NCBI GenBank assembly: GCA_963785815.1
Contig: CAWAWN010000001.1
Location: 558,001-622,000, forward strand
DNA: 64,000 nt
Origin: UBA4742 sp963785815
Lineage (GTDB): Bacteria; Actinomycetota; Acidimicrobiia; Acidimicrobiales; Acidimicrobilacustridaceae
Direction of reading: 5' to 3'
Of this stretch, positions 35,226 to 44,453 are shown in pieces. Numbering within the stretch: position 1 is the stretch's first letter; the number at the start of each line of letters is the position of its first letter. The notes under the pieces were generated by a model. The model did not search any database, was not told the origin of the DNA, and saw nothing but the letters and a program-made list of their open reading frames with translations. A program made the position numbers and the translations under genes.

Positions 35226-35927
35226 TCACGATGACGTGAGGCACAGCGACAGGTCCTGCACCACCAGGGCCACGGTGTAGGTGCCGGGCGGGCAGGGTCG
35301 GGGGTAGTCGGTGGTCGAGGCCACCGTACCGGTGTGCGGCTGGTCGCAGGGCACCACCAGGGCGGCCGGGCCGGCGGTGACGGCCACGCACGCCCCCACC
35401 GGGTAGTCCGCGGCTCCCACACCCGGCGTCGACGTCCCCGATGGCGACGGGTGCCCGTGGGAGGCGTAGGCCGTGACCGTCACCACCAAGGCGGCCACGG
35501 CCAGCACGGCGAGCACCCCGACCCAGCGCCAGGCATGTCCCCCACCGCTCCCGGCCGCCGCCAGCCGGGGGTCGACCAACCGGCCGTCGAACGAGGGCGG
35601 GCGCGACCCGCCGGGTGTCCGCCGCGCCCCCGGCCCTGCCGCTCGGGGTGCGGTCGATGCCGCCTGACGGGTGTCGGCGATCAGCTGGGCGTCATACGCG
35701 GCCCGGCCGGCGGGTTCGCCCAGCACCTCCCAGGCCGCGTTGATGTCGCGGATGTGGCGCGCCGCGGCCTGGCGGTCAGCCTCGCTGGCGTCGTGACGAC
35801 GATCAGGGTGCCAGCGCCGCGCCGCGTCGGTGTAGGCGCGCTTGACCTCGTCGTGGCTGGCGTCGGGCGCGACGCCGAGGATCTCGTACCAGGTCGCGGT
35901 GGGGGCCGTCGCCGAGGCGCCCCGGGA
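35226..35927 (-). CDS. DnaJ-domain protein lacking an ordinary start codon
   Basis: A full J-domain (TWYEILGVAPDASHDEVKRA, WHPDRRHDASEADRQAAARH, INAAWEVLGEPAGRAAYDAQ) with the HPD motif, a proline-rich linker, one membrane helix (RWVGVLAVLAVAALVVTVTAY) and an extracellular Cys-containing tail. The frame opens directly after the TGA of the LPXTG gene (35928-35930) and is in phase with it. No ATG, GTG or TTG occurs before GTG at 35726, which lies after the J-domain. Either a rare start codon is used, the TGA is read through, or an N-terminal part was lost. Reported bounds cover the open frame. Confidence 0.65.
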   Translation of the reverse strand, partial: SRGASATAPTATWYEILGVAPDASHDEVKRAYTDAARRWHPDRRHDASEADRQAAARHIRDINAAWEVLGEPAGRAAYDAQLIADTRQAASTAPRAAGPGARRTPGGSRPPSFDGRLVDPRLAAAGSGGGHAWRWVGVLAVLAVAALVVTVTAYASHGHPSPSGTSTPGVGAADYPVGACVAVTAGPAALVVPCDQPHTGTVASTTDYPRPCPPGTYTVALVVQDLSLCLTSS

Positions 35928-36440
35928 TCAGACCAGGGCGCGGCGCCGACGGGTGGCCAGCACGAGCAGGCCACCGATGGCCACCAGGCTGAGCCCGGCC
36001 TTGACCCACTCACCCGAGTTGGTGCCGGTGACCGGCAGGGTGCCGGTGCCCTGGGCGACGGTTACCGCCGACACGGCGCAGGGGCCGATGGCGATGTCGA
36101 GGTTGGTGGTCAGGTCGACCGTGCCCGTGGTGGCGTGCAGCGTGTACTGCCCGGAGGTGAGCGACGACGGCAGCGCCAGGGCGGCGGTCAAGAAGTCACC
36201 GTCGGGGTTCGACGTGGCGGTGCCCAGAGTGATGCCGTTGACCGTGATCGTGACCGTGGACGAGGCCGGGACGCCCGAGCCCTCGACGGTGATGTTGCCA
36301 CCCACGGCGCTGCAGCTCGGGTCGACGACGATGCCCGGCGTGCCCGGCACGTACTGCGCGCCAGCCGACGTGGCCAGCATGGCCGTCGCGGCGAGTGCCG
36401 CGAACACCATGGCACCGAGTACGAGCATTCGTCGGATCAC
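35928..36440 (-). CDS. Secreted LPXTG-like surface protein
   Basis: A 170-residue exported protein: signal peptide MIRRMLVLGAMVFAALAATA with cleavage after AGA, an Ig-like beta region (GNITVEGSGVPASSTVTITV), then LPVTGT, a hydrophobic helix (LSLVAIGGLLVLA) and a basic tail RRRRALV. This is a sortase-type sorting signal (LPVTG). It probably ends up on the cell wall. It is in the same frame as the DnaJ-like ORF downstream. Confidence 0.85.
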   Translation of the reverse strand: MIRRMLVLGAMVFAALAATAMLATSAGAQYVPGTPGIVVDPSCSAVGGNITVEGSGVPASSTVTITVNGITLGTATSNPDGDFLTAALALPSSLTSGQYTLHATTGTVDLTTNLDIAIGPCAVSAVTVAQGTGTLPVTGTNSGEWVKAGLSLVAIGGLLVLATRRRRALV

Positions 36441-36587
36441 AGGACTCCTCCGCCGGTAGGGGCAGACGCGCAGTCGGATATGAGTTGGGCCACAGTCTGC
36501 CTCATTTCTCGTGCCATGTCGACCATTGTCGGCCGAACCGCCACCCTGTCGAGCGTTGCGTCGGACGGGAGGCGGACCGGATCGGGC

Positions 36588-38912
36588 TCACCGGCGGGCC
36601 AGGCGGACCTCGGTGTGCAGGTCCTGGGCCGGGTGGTCCACCAGCGTGGCCCGGCTGCCGTCGAGCTCGGCGAACATCCCCTTGGCCCCCGACACCGTCC
36701 ACGGCCCCTTCGGGGTGACGGTGATCTGCACCTGATCGGGGTTCACCATCGGCTGCACGCCCACCCCCAACTGGTAGTCCAGGCCGCCTGCCACCACCCC
36801 GCCGAGTTGGAAGGTGACGGTCAGGGTCTGTCCCGAACCAACGGTGAGGTACTGAGAGTACACGTGGTACCCGAACTCCTGCTGGGACTCGAAGGGCTCG
36901 TGAGCGCCGTCCACCGAGGACGAGACCAGCTGCAGCGGGGTGTAGAAGGACAGGTAGGTCCGGTTGGTGCCCAGCGGGAGCCCTTGGCCGTTGCTGCCGA
37001 TCACGCCGGGGGGCAGTCCCGAGGAGGGCGCGTCGTTGTGGAGGGTGATGGTGGCCGTGGCCGTCACCCGACCCGTGGAGGGGTCGTAGCCGGCGTCGTA
37101 GCGGATGGTGCGATGCATCCACACGTCGGTCTTGTTGTTGGCCGAGTTCTGCCCGGTGATACCGAAGAAGTCCTGGTCCGGGCGGGCGTGGGGGTAGGCC
37201 CCGGTGGCGCCCAGCCGGTTGAACAGCGCCTCCTCCGACCCCCGGAAGCTGGTGAACATCAGGTGGTGGCCGCTGGCCTGGGGGCCGAGCACCGAGGCGA
37301 TCTCGTCGGGTCCCGGGATGGAGCCCTTGGTCAGCTTGTCGAAGGTCAGGCGCGACGCCTCGTCGAGGAAGTCCACCCGGTCGGTCTTGCCCGGGAAGTC
37401 GGTGTACTGGTCCGACACGAGCTCCTGGGCGGCGTTGGCCGCGGTCAGCTGGGGGCCGCCGGTCACGTCGATGGGCCCGGTGAAGCGCAGCAGGGCGGCC
37501 AACCCGTAGGGGTCCACCACCAGCACGCCGTCGATCTCGTCGCCCCCCATGCGCGGCGCCGGGCCGCTGTAGAGCTGGCGGATGACCTGGGCCACGTCGG
37601 GCAGGTCGGGCGACAGGGTCACGTCCTGGAAGTAGGTCCCCACCCGGAACCGCCCGTAGCGCGCCACGTAGTCGGCCGGGCTGGTGACCACCCGCTGGGC
37701 TGCGCCCGGTGCGTCGTCCAGCTCGCTGACCCGACCCGAGCGGCTCATGGTCAGGTGCCCGTCGCGGGCCGTGAGCTCGGCCCAGTTGCCCATGAAGCCG
37801 TTGAGGCCCCGGGACTCGGCCTCGGTGGTGAAGGCCACGAAGTAGTGGCGGGTGCCGTCCCCGCCCAGCATCCCCGGGGCGACGGCCACGGCCTGCTCGG
37901 CCACCGCCGCCTGGGGCACCGTCTGGGCCACGTCGTCGCGGAAGTTGTCCACCGCGGTGCGGACCGGGCCCACCAGCCACGGCGAGCGCACCGCGTCGAG
38001 CTGCACCGCGGCCCGATCCAGTGCCTGGTTCACCGCCACCAGCGGAGCGTGGAGCTGGCGCAGGTGGGCGATGTCGATCTGGCCTTGGACGTAGCGCAGC
38101 TCGTGGTAGTCGCCCTTGGCCGCCACCACCGCGGCCGCCGCGGCCACGTCGTGGCCCTGGTGCGACGCGCTCGACAGGGCGTCGAGCTGCTGGGACACGA
38201 AGGGAACGAGGTGGGCCGGCACGGTCCACCACCCCCCGAGCACGTCATGGGCGTCGCCCAACGAGTCCGAGGCGTTGGCCAACATGGCCGCAGCCGGAGC
38301 GCCCCGCCCCTGGCGCAGGGCCGCCAGCCCGTCCTGGGCCGACGTGGACCCGCTGGAGAGGTCGTGGAACGAGATCCACACCGCCAGGGTGAACACGACC
38401 AGCCCGATGAGCGCCACCAGCACCCCGGCCGTGGCCACCGTGCGCATGCGCTCACGGGACCGCCGCGACGCCACCCGGTAGCCCGAGATCAGCACCGGCG
38501 TCACCGCCGCCCACACGCACAGCGCGGACAGGCCGGTGAAGCCGAAGGGGTGGGCCCGCATCAGGGTGGGGACGGCCAGCAGCCCGATGGTGGCGCCGAT
38601 GAGGCGCCGCCGGGGGATGAACGCGGCCACCAGCGACAGGGCGAGGGCGCCCACACCGGCCACGAACCACACCCCACCGGGGGCCAGGAGGGCAGCCGCG
38701 GCGCCGAGCACGATCCACGTCGAGCGCCGGGCCCGGGCGGCCGCGGCGGTGACCACGTAGGCGAACCCGAAGCGCAGCAGGGGGTCGATCAGCCCGAAGC
38801 CGACCGGGTACGCCGGGGCCAGCATGCTGGCCAGGCCCGAGGCCACCGCCAGCGCCACCACCGCCCGGCGCTCGGGGGTGGTGGTGCGCCGGGGCCGGCG
38901 CGGCCGCACCAC
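36588..38912 (-). CDS. DUF4012 membrane protein
   Basis: A 774-residue protein. The first 180 residues contain five to six membrane helices, followed by a large extracytoplasmic part with DUF4012 (GDGTRHYFVAFTTEAESRGL, GLNGFMGNWAELTARDGHLT, DEIDGVLVVDPYGLAALLRF, DFPGKTDRVDFLDEASRLTF). DUF4012 proteins are common in actinobacterial and Gram-positive exopolysaccharide loci and are related to LytR-type wall attachment proteins only loosely. GTG at 38912 chosen; it reads divergently from the dehydratase gene. Likely part of glycan assembly or attachment at the surface. Confidence 0.85.
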   Translation of the reverse strand: MVRPRRPRRTTTPERRAVVALAVASGLASMLAPAYPVGFGLIDPLLRFGFAYVVTAAAARARRSTWIVLGAAAALLAPGGVWFVAGVGALALSLVAAFIPRRRLIGATIGLLAVPTLMRAHPFGFTGLSALCVWAAVTPVLISGYRVASRRSRERMRTVATAGVLVALIGLVVFTLAVWISFHDLSSGSTSAQDGLAALRQGRGAPAAAMLANASDSLGDAHDVLGGWWTVPAHLVPFVSQQLDALSSASHQGHDVAAAAAVVAAKGDYHELRYVQGQIDIAHLRQLHAPLVAVNQALDRAAVQLDAVRSPWLVGPVRTAVDNFRDDVAQTVPQAAVAEQAVAVAPGMLGGDGTRHYFVAFTTEAESRGLNGFMGNWAELTARDGHLTMSRSGRVSELDDAPGAAQRVVTSPADYVARYGRFRVGTYFQDVTLSPDLPDVAQVIRQLYSGPAPRMGGDEIDGVLVVDPYGLAALLRFTGPIDVTGGPQLTAANAAQELVSDQYTDFPGKTDRVDFLDEASRLTFDKLTKGSIPGPDEIASVLGPQASGHHLMFTSFRGSEEALFNRLGATGAYPHARPDQDFFGITGQNSANNKTDVWMHRTIRYDAGYDPSTGRVTATATITLHNDAPSSGLPPGVIGSNGQGLPLGTNRTYLSFYTPLQLVSSSVDGAHEPFESQQEFGYHVYSQYLTVGSGQTLTVTFQLGGVVAGGLDYQLGVGVQPMVNPDQVQITVTPKGPWTVSGAKGMFAELDGSRATLVDHPAQDLHTEVRLARR

Positions 38913-39321
38913 GGCGTCAGGCGGCTCGCCCGGCTCGGAGTCCGTGGCGCGCCGCCGCCGGCGCGGGGCGCGGCCAGCACGTCGTGCAGGTCACCCAGGT
39001 CGAGGTCGTCGCTGGGATGGTCCGACCAGCTCCGCGACCGGCGGTGAGGGCGTTGCTCGCTCGGGCCGTTCCCGGATTGGCGCGGTGGTGACAGCTCGGA
39101 TCCCTCGAGGCGGCGGTGGGATGGACCCGACGATCGTAGTGCCCGACCGGCCGCGTCCAGAGGCAGGCCCAGGCCCAGATGCTTCGGCGGAAACGGTCGT
39201 CGCGATACGATCTGCCCTCCGGGCGGAGCCACCGGCCGGTGGTCTGCGACCCGGGCCGGTGGTCAGCGAGCCGGCAACTGGCCGACCCCCCCCACTGACC
39301 AACGAAAGCCGCGCCCCAGGC
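38913..39321. other. Divergent intergenic region / possible N-terminal extension
   Basis: Between DUF4012 (minus) and the dehydratase (plus). The dehydratase frame stays open here and has an ATG at 39121, which would add 67 Pro/Arg-rich residues (MDPTIVVPDRPRPEAG...). I see no RNA gene or repeat. The promoters of both flanking genes should lie here. Confidence 0.5.
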
Positions 39322-41205
39322 ATGTACCCGTCGGAGCCGAAGTCGACCGCCAAGGGACTGGGCCGGATCGGCCCGGTGCTCGAGCGCTTCCGCCTCCCCT
39401 TCCAGTTGGCCGTCGACCTGCTCGCCTGGGGCCTGGCCCTGTACCTGGCCATGGTGCTGCGCTTCGACGCCTTCGTCCCCCAGGGGTGGAACCACTTCCG
39501 GCTCTCACGCCTGCTGATGGCCATGGCCGTGGCCGCCGTGCTCCAGACGGCGGCGGGCCTCGCCCTGGGGCTGTACCTGGGTCGCTGGCGCTTCGGCACC
39601 CTCGACGAGGTCTCCCACCTGGCCGGCACCGTGGCCATCGCCAGCCTCGGGCTGGCCGTGGTCAACCAGCTCAGCAAGCCGCTGCTGGTGCCCACCAGCG
39701 TGACCCTGGCCGCCGGGATCCTGGCCTTCATCTTCATGGGGGCGCCGCGCTACGCCTGGCGCCTGGTCCTGGAACGGCGCATGCGACCCAGCGGTGACGA
39801 CGTGCGCCGGGTGCTGGTCTTCGGCGCCGGCGAGGGTGGCGTCCAGACCCTCACCGCCATGCTGCGCAACCCCAACAGCCCGTACCTGCCGGTGGCCTGG
39901 CTCGACGACGACCCGGCCAAGCGAAACCTGCGCCTGCGGGGCGTGCGGGTGGTGGGCGGCCGCCAGGCCCTGGCCCAGGCCGCGGCCGACTACGATGCGT
40001 CCGCCGTGGTCATCGCCATGCCCGGGGCCAGCTCCGAGCTGCTGCGCGAGCTGTGCGACCTGGCCACCGACGCCCACCTCGAGATCCGGGTGCTGCCGCC
40101 ACTGGCCGAGCTGTTCGGCGGCCCCATCGGCGTGGGCGACATCCGCCCGCTGACCGACGCCGACCTGCTCGGGCGCCACGTCATCGACACCGACGTCAGC
40201 GCCATCGCCGGCTACCTCACCGGCCGGCGCGTGCTGGTCACCGGAGCCGGCGGATCGATCGGCAGCGAGCTGTGCCACCAGCTCTCCCGCTTCGCGCCGG
40301 CGTCGCTGGTGCTGGTCGACCGCGACGAGTCCGCCCTCCACGCCCTGCAGCTGCGCCTGGAGGGGCGAGCCCTGCTCGACGACCGCAGCCTGGTGGTGGC
40401 CGACGTGCGCGACGCCCCGCGGATGCTGGAGGTCTTCCGGGAGCACCGGCCCGACGTGGTGTTCCACGCCGCCGCCCTCAAGCACCTGCCCCTGCTGGAG
40501 ATGCATCCCCGCGAAGCGGTGAAGACCAACGTCATCGGCACCCAGAACGTGCTCACCGCCGCGCTGGCCACCCACGTCGAGCGCTTCGTGAACATCTCCA
40601 CGGACAAGGCCGCCGACCCCATCAGCGCCCTGGGCTACACCAAGCGCATCTGCGAGCGGCTCACGGCCGCCGCCTCGGCCGACGGCACCGGCACCTACCT
40701 GAGCGTCCGCTTCGGCAACGTGCTGGGCAGCCGGGGCAGCGTGCTCACCGCCTTCCACGCCCAGATCGAGGCCGGCGGGCCCCTCACCGTCACCGATCCC
40801 CTCGTCACCCGGTACTTCATGACCGTCGAGGAGGCCGTGCAACTGGTCATCCAGGCCGGCGCGGTGGGCCGGGGCGGCGAGGCCCTGGTGCTCGACATGG
40901 GCGAGCCGGTGCTCATCGACGACGTGGCCCGCCGGCTGGCGGCGCAGGCGCCGAGGCCGGTGGAGGTCGTCTACGTGGGCCTGCGCCCGGGCGAGAAGCT
41001 GCACGAGGCGCTGCTCGGCCAGGGCGAGCGCGATGACCGACCGAGGCACCCGCAGATCTCGCAGGTGCCGGTGCCGCCCTTGGCCTACCCGCTGGTCGAG
41101 GTGCTGTGCCACCCCGGGCTCGACGACGCCGACCTGATGGCCGAGCTGCGCGACCTGGCGGGGATCGACTCGCCGACCGTCGTGGCCGACGACGCGGCCA
41201 GCTAG
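39322..41205 (+). CDS. Nucleotide-sugar 4,6-dehydratase, membrane-bound (PglF/CapD type)
   Basis: A 627-residue protein from the ATG at 39322 (ATG 39121 is the alternative). Four membrane helices (LAVDLLAWGLALYLAMVLRF and following) are succeeded by a Rossmann CoA-binding-like domain (VRRVLVFGAGEGGVQTLTAM). The C-terminal half is a polysaccharide biosynthesis SDR domain with VTGAGGSIGSELCHQL, the dehydratase stretch FVNISTDKAADPISALGYTK and VRFGNVLGSRGSVL. Such enzymes convert UDP-GlcNAc to a 4-keto-6-deoxy sugar, the first step to bacillosamine-like sugars. The aminotransferase and acetyltransferase for the next steps are encoded within 12 kb. Confidence 0.92.
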   Translation: MYPSEPKSTAKGLGRIGPVLERFRLPFQLAVDLLAWGLALYLAMVLRFDAFVPQGWNHFRLSRLLMAMAVAAVLQTAAGLALGLYLGRWRFGTLDEVSHLAGTVAIASLGLAVVNQLSKPLLVPTSVTLAAGILAFIFMGAPRYAWRLVLERRMRPSGDDVRRVLVFGAGEGGVQTLTAMLRNPNSPYLPVAWLDDDPAKRNLRLRGVRVVGGRQALAQAAADYDASAVVIAMPGASSELLRELCDLATDAHLEIRVLPPLAELFGGPIGVGDIRPLTDADLLGRHVIDTDVSAIAGYLTGRRVLVTGAGGSIGSELCHQLSRFAPASLVLVDRDESALHALQLRLEGRALLDDRSLVVADVRDAPRMLEVFREHRPDVVFHAAALKHLPLLEMHPREAVKTNVIGTQNVLTAALATHVERFVNISTDKAADPISALGYTKRICERLTAAASADGTGTYLSVRFGNVLGSRGSVLTAFHAQIEAGGPLTVTDPLVTRYFMTVEEAVQLVIQAGAVGRGGEALVLDMGEPVLIDDVARRLAAQAPRPVEVVYVGLRPGEKLHEALLGQGERDDRPRHPQISQVPVPPLAYPLVEVLCHPGLDDADLMAELRDLAGIDSPTVVADDAAS

Positions 41206-41251
41206 CGCCGCGGTCCGGGCCATGCTCCGTCGCCCACCGGCGGCTCGCTGA

Positions 41252-42418
41252 GTGGCGGCGCGCGGGCCGCGTCCACGGCGCGTGCTGTGGCTCTCCAAGG
41301 GCCTCGGCCCGGGCGGAGCCGAACGGCTGCTGGTCACCCACGCGGCGGCCGCCGACCCCGACCAGGTGACCTACGAGGCCGCCTACCTGCTGCCCCACAA
41401 GGACCACCTGGTGCCCGACCTCGAGGCCCACGGGGTCGGCACCCACCTGCTGGACGCGCCCCGCGACCGTGACCTGGGCTGGGTCCGCCGCTTCCGCCAG
41501 CTGGTGGTCGACGGGGACTTCGACGTGGTCCACGCCCACTCGCCGCTACCCGCGGCCGCCGCCCGTCCGGTGGTCCGCGCCCTGCCTGGCGCCCGCCGCC
41601 CCGTGTTCGTCTACACCGAGCACAACCGCTGGCCGTCCCACAGCCGACCCACCCGAGCGGCCAACGCCGCCACCTTCGCGCTGAACGACGCGGCCATCGC
41701 CGTGTCCGGCGAGGTCCGCGACTCGCTGCCCGCCCCCTTCCGGGCCGACACCTCGGTCATCGTCCACGGGATCGACCTGGACGCGGTGCGCGCCCTGCGC
41801 CGGCACCGAGCCGACGTCCGCCGGGAGCTGGGCGTGGGTCCCGACGAGGTGCTGGCCGTCACCGTGGCCAACTTCCGCGCCCCCAAGGGCTACCCCGATC
41901 TGCTGGCCGCGGCCGCCCAGGTGGCGGCGGGGGCCCAGCCGGTGCGGTTCGTCATCGTCGGGCAGGGACCGATGGAGGACGAGCTGCGGCGTCGCCACGC
42001 CGAGCTCGGCCTGGGCTCTCGCGTCGAGATCCTGGGCTACCGGCCCGATGCCTCCCGGCTGACCGCGGCGGCCGACCTGTTCGTGCTGGCCTCGCACCAC
42101 GAGGGGCTGCCCGTGGCCGTCATGGAAGCCATGGCCGCGGGTGTGGCCGTGGTGGCCACCGACGTGGGTGGGCTCCCCGAGGCCATCGACCACGGACGCA
42201 CCGGCTGGCTGGTGCCGGCCCGACGACCCGACCTGCTGGGGCAGGCCATCGGTGACCTGGCCGCCGACCCGGACCGGCGCCAGCGCCTGGCCGAGGCCGG
42301 GGCCGAGGCCGCCGGCGCCTTCTCGGCGCAACGATCCGAGCGCGAGGTGGAGGCGGTGTACGCCCGCACCCTGGACCGGGCCGCCCTGCGTCGCCTGGGC
42401 CGGACCCGGCATCGGTAG
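41252..42418 (+). CDS. Glycosyltransferase family 4
   Basis: GT-B glycosyltransferase of 388 aa from a GTG at 41252. N-terminal motif VLWLSKGLGPGGAERLLVTH, donor-domain VTVANFRAPKGYPDLLAAAA and the E-x7-E site in HHEGLPVAVMEAMAAGVAVVATDVGG. It follows the dehydratase by 46 bp and probably adds a sugar to the lipid-linked glycan. Acceptor and donor unknown. Confidence 0.9.
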   Translation: MAARGPRPRRVLWLSKGLGPGGAERLLVTHAAAADPDQVTYEAAYLLPHKDHLVPDLEAHGVGTHLLDAPRDRDLGWVRRFRQLVVDGDFDVVHAHSPLPAAAARPVVRALPGARRPVFVYTEHNRWPSHSRPTRAANAATFALNDAAIAVSGEVRDSLPAPFRADTSVIVHGIDLDAVRALRRHRADVRRELGVGPDEVLAVTVANFRAPKGYPDLLAAAAQVAAGAQPVRFVIVGQGPMEDELRRRHAELGLGSRVEILGYRPDASRLTAAADLFVLASHHEGLPVAVMEAMAAGVAVVATDVGGLPEAIDHGRTGWLVPARRPDLLGQAIGDLAADPDRRQRLAEAGAEAAGAFSAQRSEREVEAVYARTLDRAALRRLGRTRHR

Positions 42419-42436
42419 TCGGTCAGCCGGACCCGG

Positions 42437-43159
42437 TCACGTCGCCCAGCGGGCCGGCACGCCCATGGCGGTGACGCCAGGGGGGATGTCGTCCACCACC
42501 ACCGCGCCCGCCCCGATCACGGCGCCGGCCCCGATGGCGCGACCGGGGGTCACCACCGTGCCCGTGCCCAGGAAGGCGCCGCGGCCGATGGTCACCGCGC
42601 CGTTCACCAGCACGCCCGGGCTCAGGGTCACGTGGTCACCCAGGCGGCAGTCGTGGGACACCGCCGCGTTCACGTTGATCTGCACGTGGTGCCCGATCCG
42701 CACGTTGGTGGTGATGCGGGCCCCGGCGGCCACCACCACGCCCGAACCCAGCTCCACGTCGGCGCCCCGAGTGGCGCTCGGGTGCACCAGGGCCGAGGCC
42801 CAAGGGTGCACGGCACCGAGGGCCGCCTCGATGCGGTCGGCCAGCAGGGCCCGGGTCACGGGATCGCCGACGGCCAGCACCAGGGCGACCGGCCCGGCCG
42901 ACCCGACCAGCTCGCCGGCCACCAGCTGGTCGACCGTGCCCAGGTGGTGGGCCTGGCGCCGGGTCAGCAGCTCGGCGTCGGCCTGGTCGGCCACCAGGCC
43001 GATCAGGTCATAGGTGAGGGCCACCTGGTTGATGGCCTCGACCACGTCGAGCACCTCGCGCCCGTGGCCACCGGCGCCCACGATGGCCAGCCGCCGCAGA
43101 CCGCCCGACGCGGGCGCACCCGGGCCAGCCGACGACACGGGCGGTTCGGTGGAGGCCAC
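42437..43159 (-). CDS. Sugar O/N-acetyltransferase (NeuD/PglD family)
   Basis: A 240-residue protein with an N-terminal Rossmann-like domain (LAIVGAGGHGREVLDVVEAI) and a C-terminal left-handed beta-helix of hexapeptide repeats (GSGVVVAAGARITTNVRIGH, NVNAAVSHDCRLGDHVTLSP, GRGAFLGTGTVVTPGRAIGA). The histidine in VSHDCR matches the catalytic base of PglD-type enzymes. Together with the PglF- and PglE-like genes it would make an N-acetylated amino sugar. Confidence 0.9.
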   Translation of the reverse strand: MASTEPPVSSAGPGAPASGGLRRLAIVGAGGHGREVLDVVEAINQVALTYDLIGLVADQADAELLTRRQAHHLGTVDQLVAGELVGSAGPVALVLAVGDPVTRALLADRIEAALGAVHPWASALVHPSATRGADVELGSGVVVAAGARITTNVRIGHHVQINVNAAVSHDCRLGDHVTLSPGVLVNGAVTIGRGAFLGTGTVVTPGRAIGAGAVIGAGAVVVDDIPPGVTAMGVPARWAT

Positions 43160-43229
43160 GGCGGCAACCTAGCCGCCCCGCTCCGGCCCGCTCCCGCCGC
43201 TCGGGCGGATCAGCAGGACGGCGAGCGGA

Positions 43230-43649
43230 TCAGGAGGGTGTCGAGCTGGTCGAGTCGCTGACCTGGCGATCCGCGCTGGCCGGCCCGCGATCCGGCGCCA
43301 GGGCCGCGACCAGCCGGTCGGTCTGGGCCTGCTGCTCGTAGGACAGGCGAGCCAGCCAGAACCGCAGGAAGTTGGCCAGGGAGTAGCGCAGGAAGAGCCC
43401 GAGACCCAGCACGGCCACGGCCAGGCCCATGAGGGCCAGGATCTGGTCGTCGCCCTGTTGGAGGGCCACCCCCGTGCCGCTGGTGGCGCGGTCCTGGAGG
43501 TAGGCGATCACCGCGATGACCGGCCCCACCACCAGCAGGACCGCGCCCAGACGCACCAGCATGCGCTCGCGGCTGGTGGCCGGATCGCGCAGACCCATGT
43601 CGGCGATCTCGCTCTTGAACTGCTCCACTCGGTGCTGCTGGTCCATCAT
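43230..43649 (-). CDS. Small two-helix membrane protein
   Basis: About 139 aa from the ATG at 43649, which has GGGAG at six bases; an in-frame start 12 codons earlier is less likely. Two hydrophobic segments (MLVRLGAVLLVVGPVIAVIA and ILALMGLAVAVLGLGLFLRY) are flanked by charged ends. No family recognised. It lies downstream of the Liv ATPases and may be the last gene of that transcript. Confidence 0.65.
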   Translation of the reverse strand: MMDQQHRVEQFKSEIADMGLRDPATSRERMLVRLGAVLLVVGPVIAVIAYLQDRATSGTGVALQQGDDQILALMGLAVAVLGLGLFLRYSLANFLRFWLARLSYEQQAQTDRLVAALAPDRGPASADRQVSDSTSSTPS

Positions 43650-43730
43650 GACGGCTCCCCGTGGGTCCGATCGGGTGGATCGCACCCAACCTGCTTTCCA
43701 GTTCCTGCCCCTGCGACTCCGCGCCCCTGC

Positions 43731-44453
43731 TCACCCGCCCAGATAGGCCTCCGAGAGCGAGTCGGCGATCTCGTCGGGCGGACCGGACGAGACGATGCGG
43801 CCGTTGATCATCAGGCCGACCTGGTCGGCCACGCCCAGCACGATGCTGGCGAACTGCTCCACCACCAGGATGGCCACCCCTTCGCCGGCCACCTGCGACA
43901 CCAACCCGAACAGCTCCTCGACCACCAGCGGGGCCAGGCCCATCGACAGCTCGTCGAGGATGAGCAGGGCGGGATCGGTGGCCAGCCCGCGGGCCAGGGC
44001 CAGCATCTGCTGCTCGCCCCCGGACAACGTCCCGGCGGTCTGGCGACGCCGGTCGCGCAAGCGGGGGAAGCGCCCGTAGGCCGCTTCTTCGATCTGGCGC
44101 AACCCGCGGCCGCGGTAGGTCATCATCCACAGGTTCTCCCCCACCGTCAGGTTGGGGAAGATGCCGCGCCCCTCGGGGATGAGGCAGAGCCCCCGCCGGG
44201 CCAGATCGTCGGGCGCGGCTCCGTTGACGCGCCGGCCGGCCAGCAGCACGTCGCCGCTGCGGGCCGGGTGCAGGCCGGCCGCCACCCGCAAGGTGGTGGT
44301 CTTGCCCGCGCCGTTGGGTCCCAGCACGGCCACCACCTGCCCGGCCGGCACGGCCAGGTCGACCCCGTGCAACACGTTGATGCCGTCGTAGGCAGCCCGG
44401 ACGCGGCGCAGCTCGAGCAGCGGCGGCTCCGGGGCGAGGGCCGCGGCGCTCAC
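43731..44453 (-). CDS. livF: Branched-chain amino acid ABC transporter ATPase (LivF)
   Basis: A 240-residue ATPase; GTG start overlaps the livG stop (GTGA). Walker A GPNGAGKTTTLR, signature TLSGGEQQMLALARGL, Walker B ALLILDELSMGLAPL, and the LivF-type stretch LIPEGRGIFPNLTVGENLWM. Works with LivG as the ATPase pair of a high-affinity amino acid or amide importer. Confidence 0.93.
   Translation of the reverse strand: MSAAALAPEPPLLELRRVRAAYDGINVLHGVDLAVPAGQVVAVLGPNGAGKTTTLRVAAGLHPARSGDVLLAGRRVNGAAPDDLARRGLCLIPEGRGIFPNLTVGENLWMMTYRGRGLRQIEEAAYGRFPRLRDRRRQTAGTLSGGEQQMLALARGLATDPALLILDELSMGLAPLVVEELFGLVSQVAGEGVAILVVEQFASIVLGVADQVGLMINGRIVSSGPPDEIADSLSEAYLGG

Noticed and set aside
35334..39047. 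Very long plus-strand open frame over the DUF4012 and DnaJ genes
   Set aside because: His/Arg/Gly-rich composition typical of an antisense frame in GC-rich DNA; no domain; the minus-strand genes are convincing.
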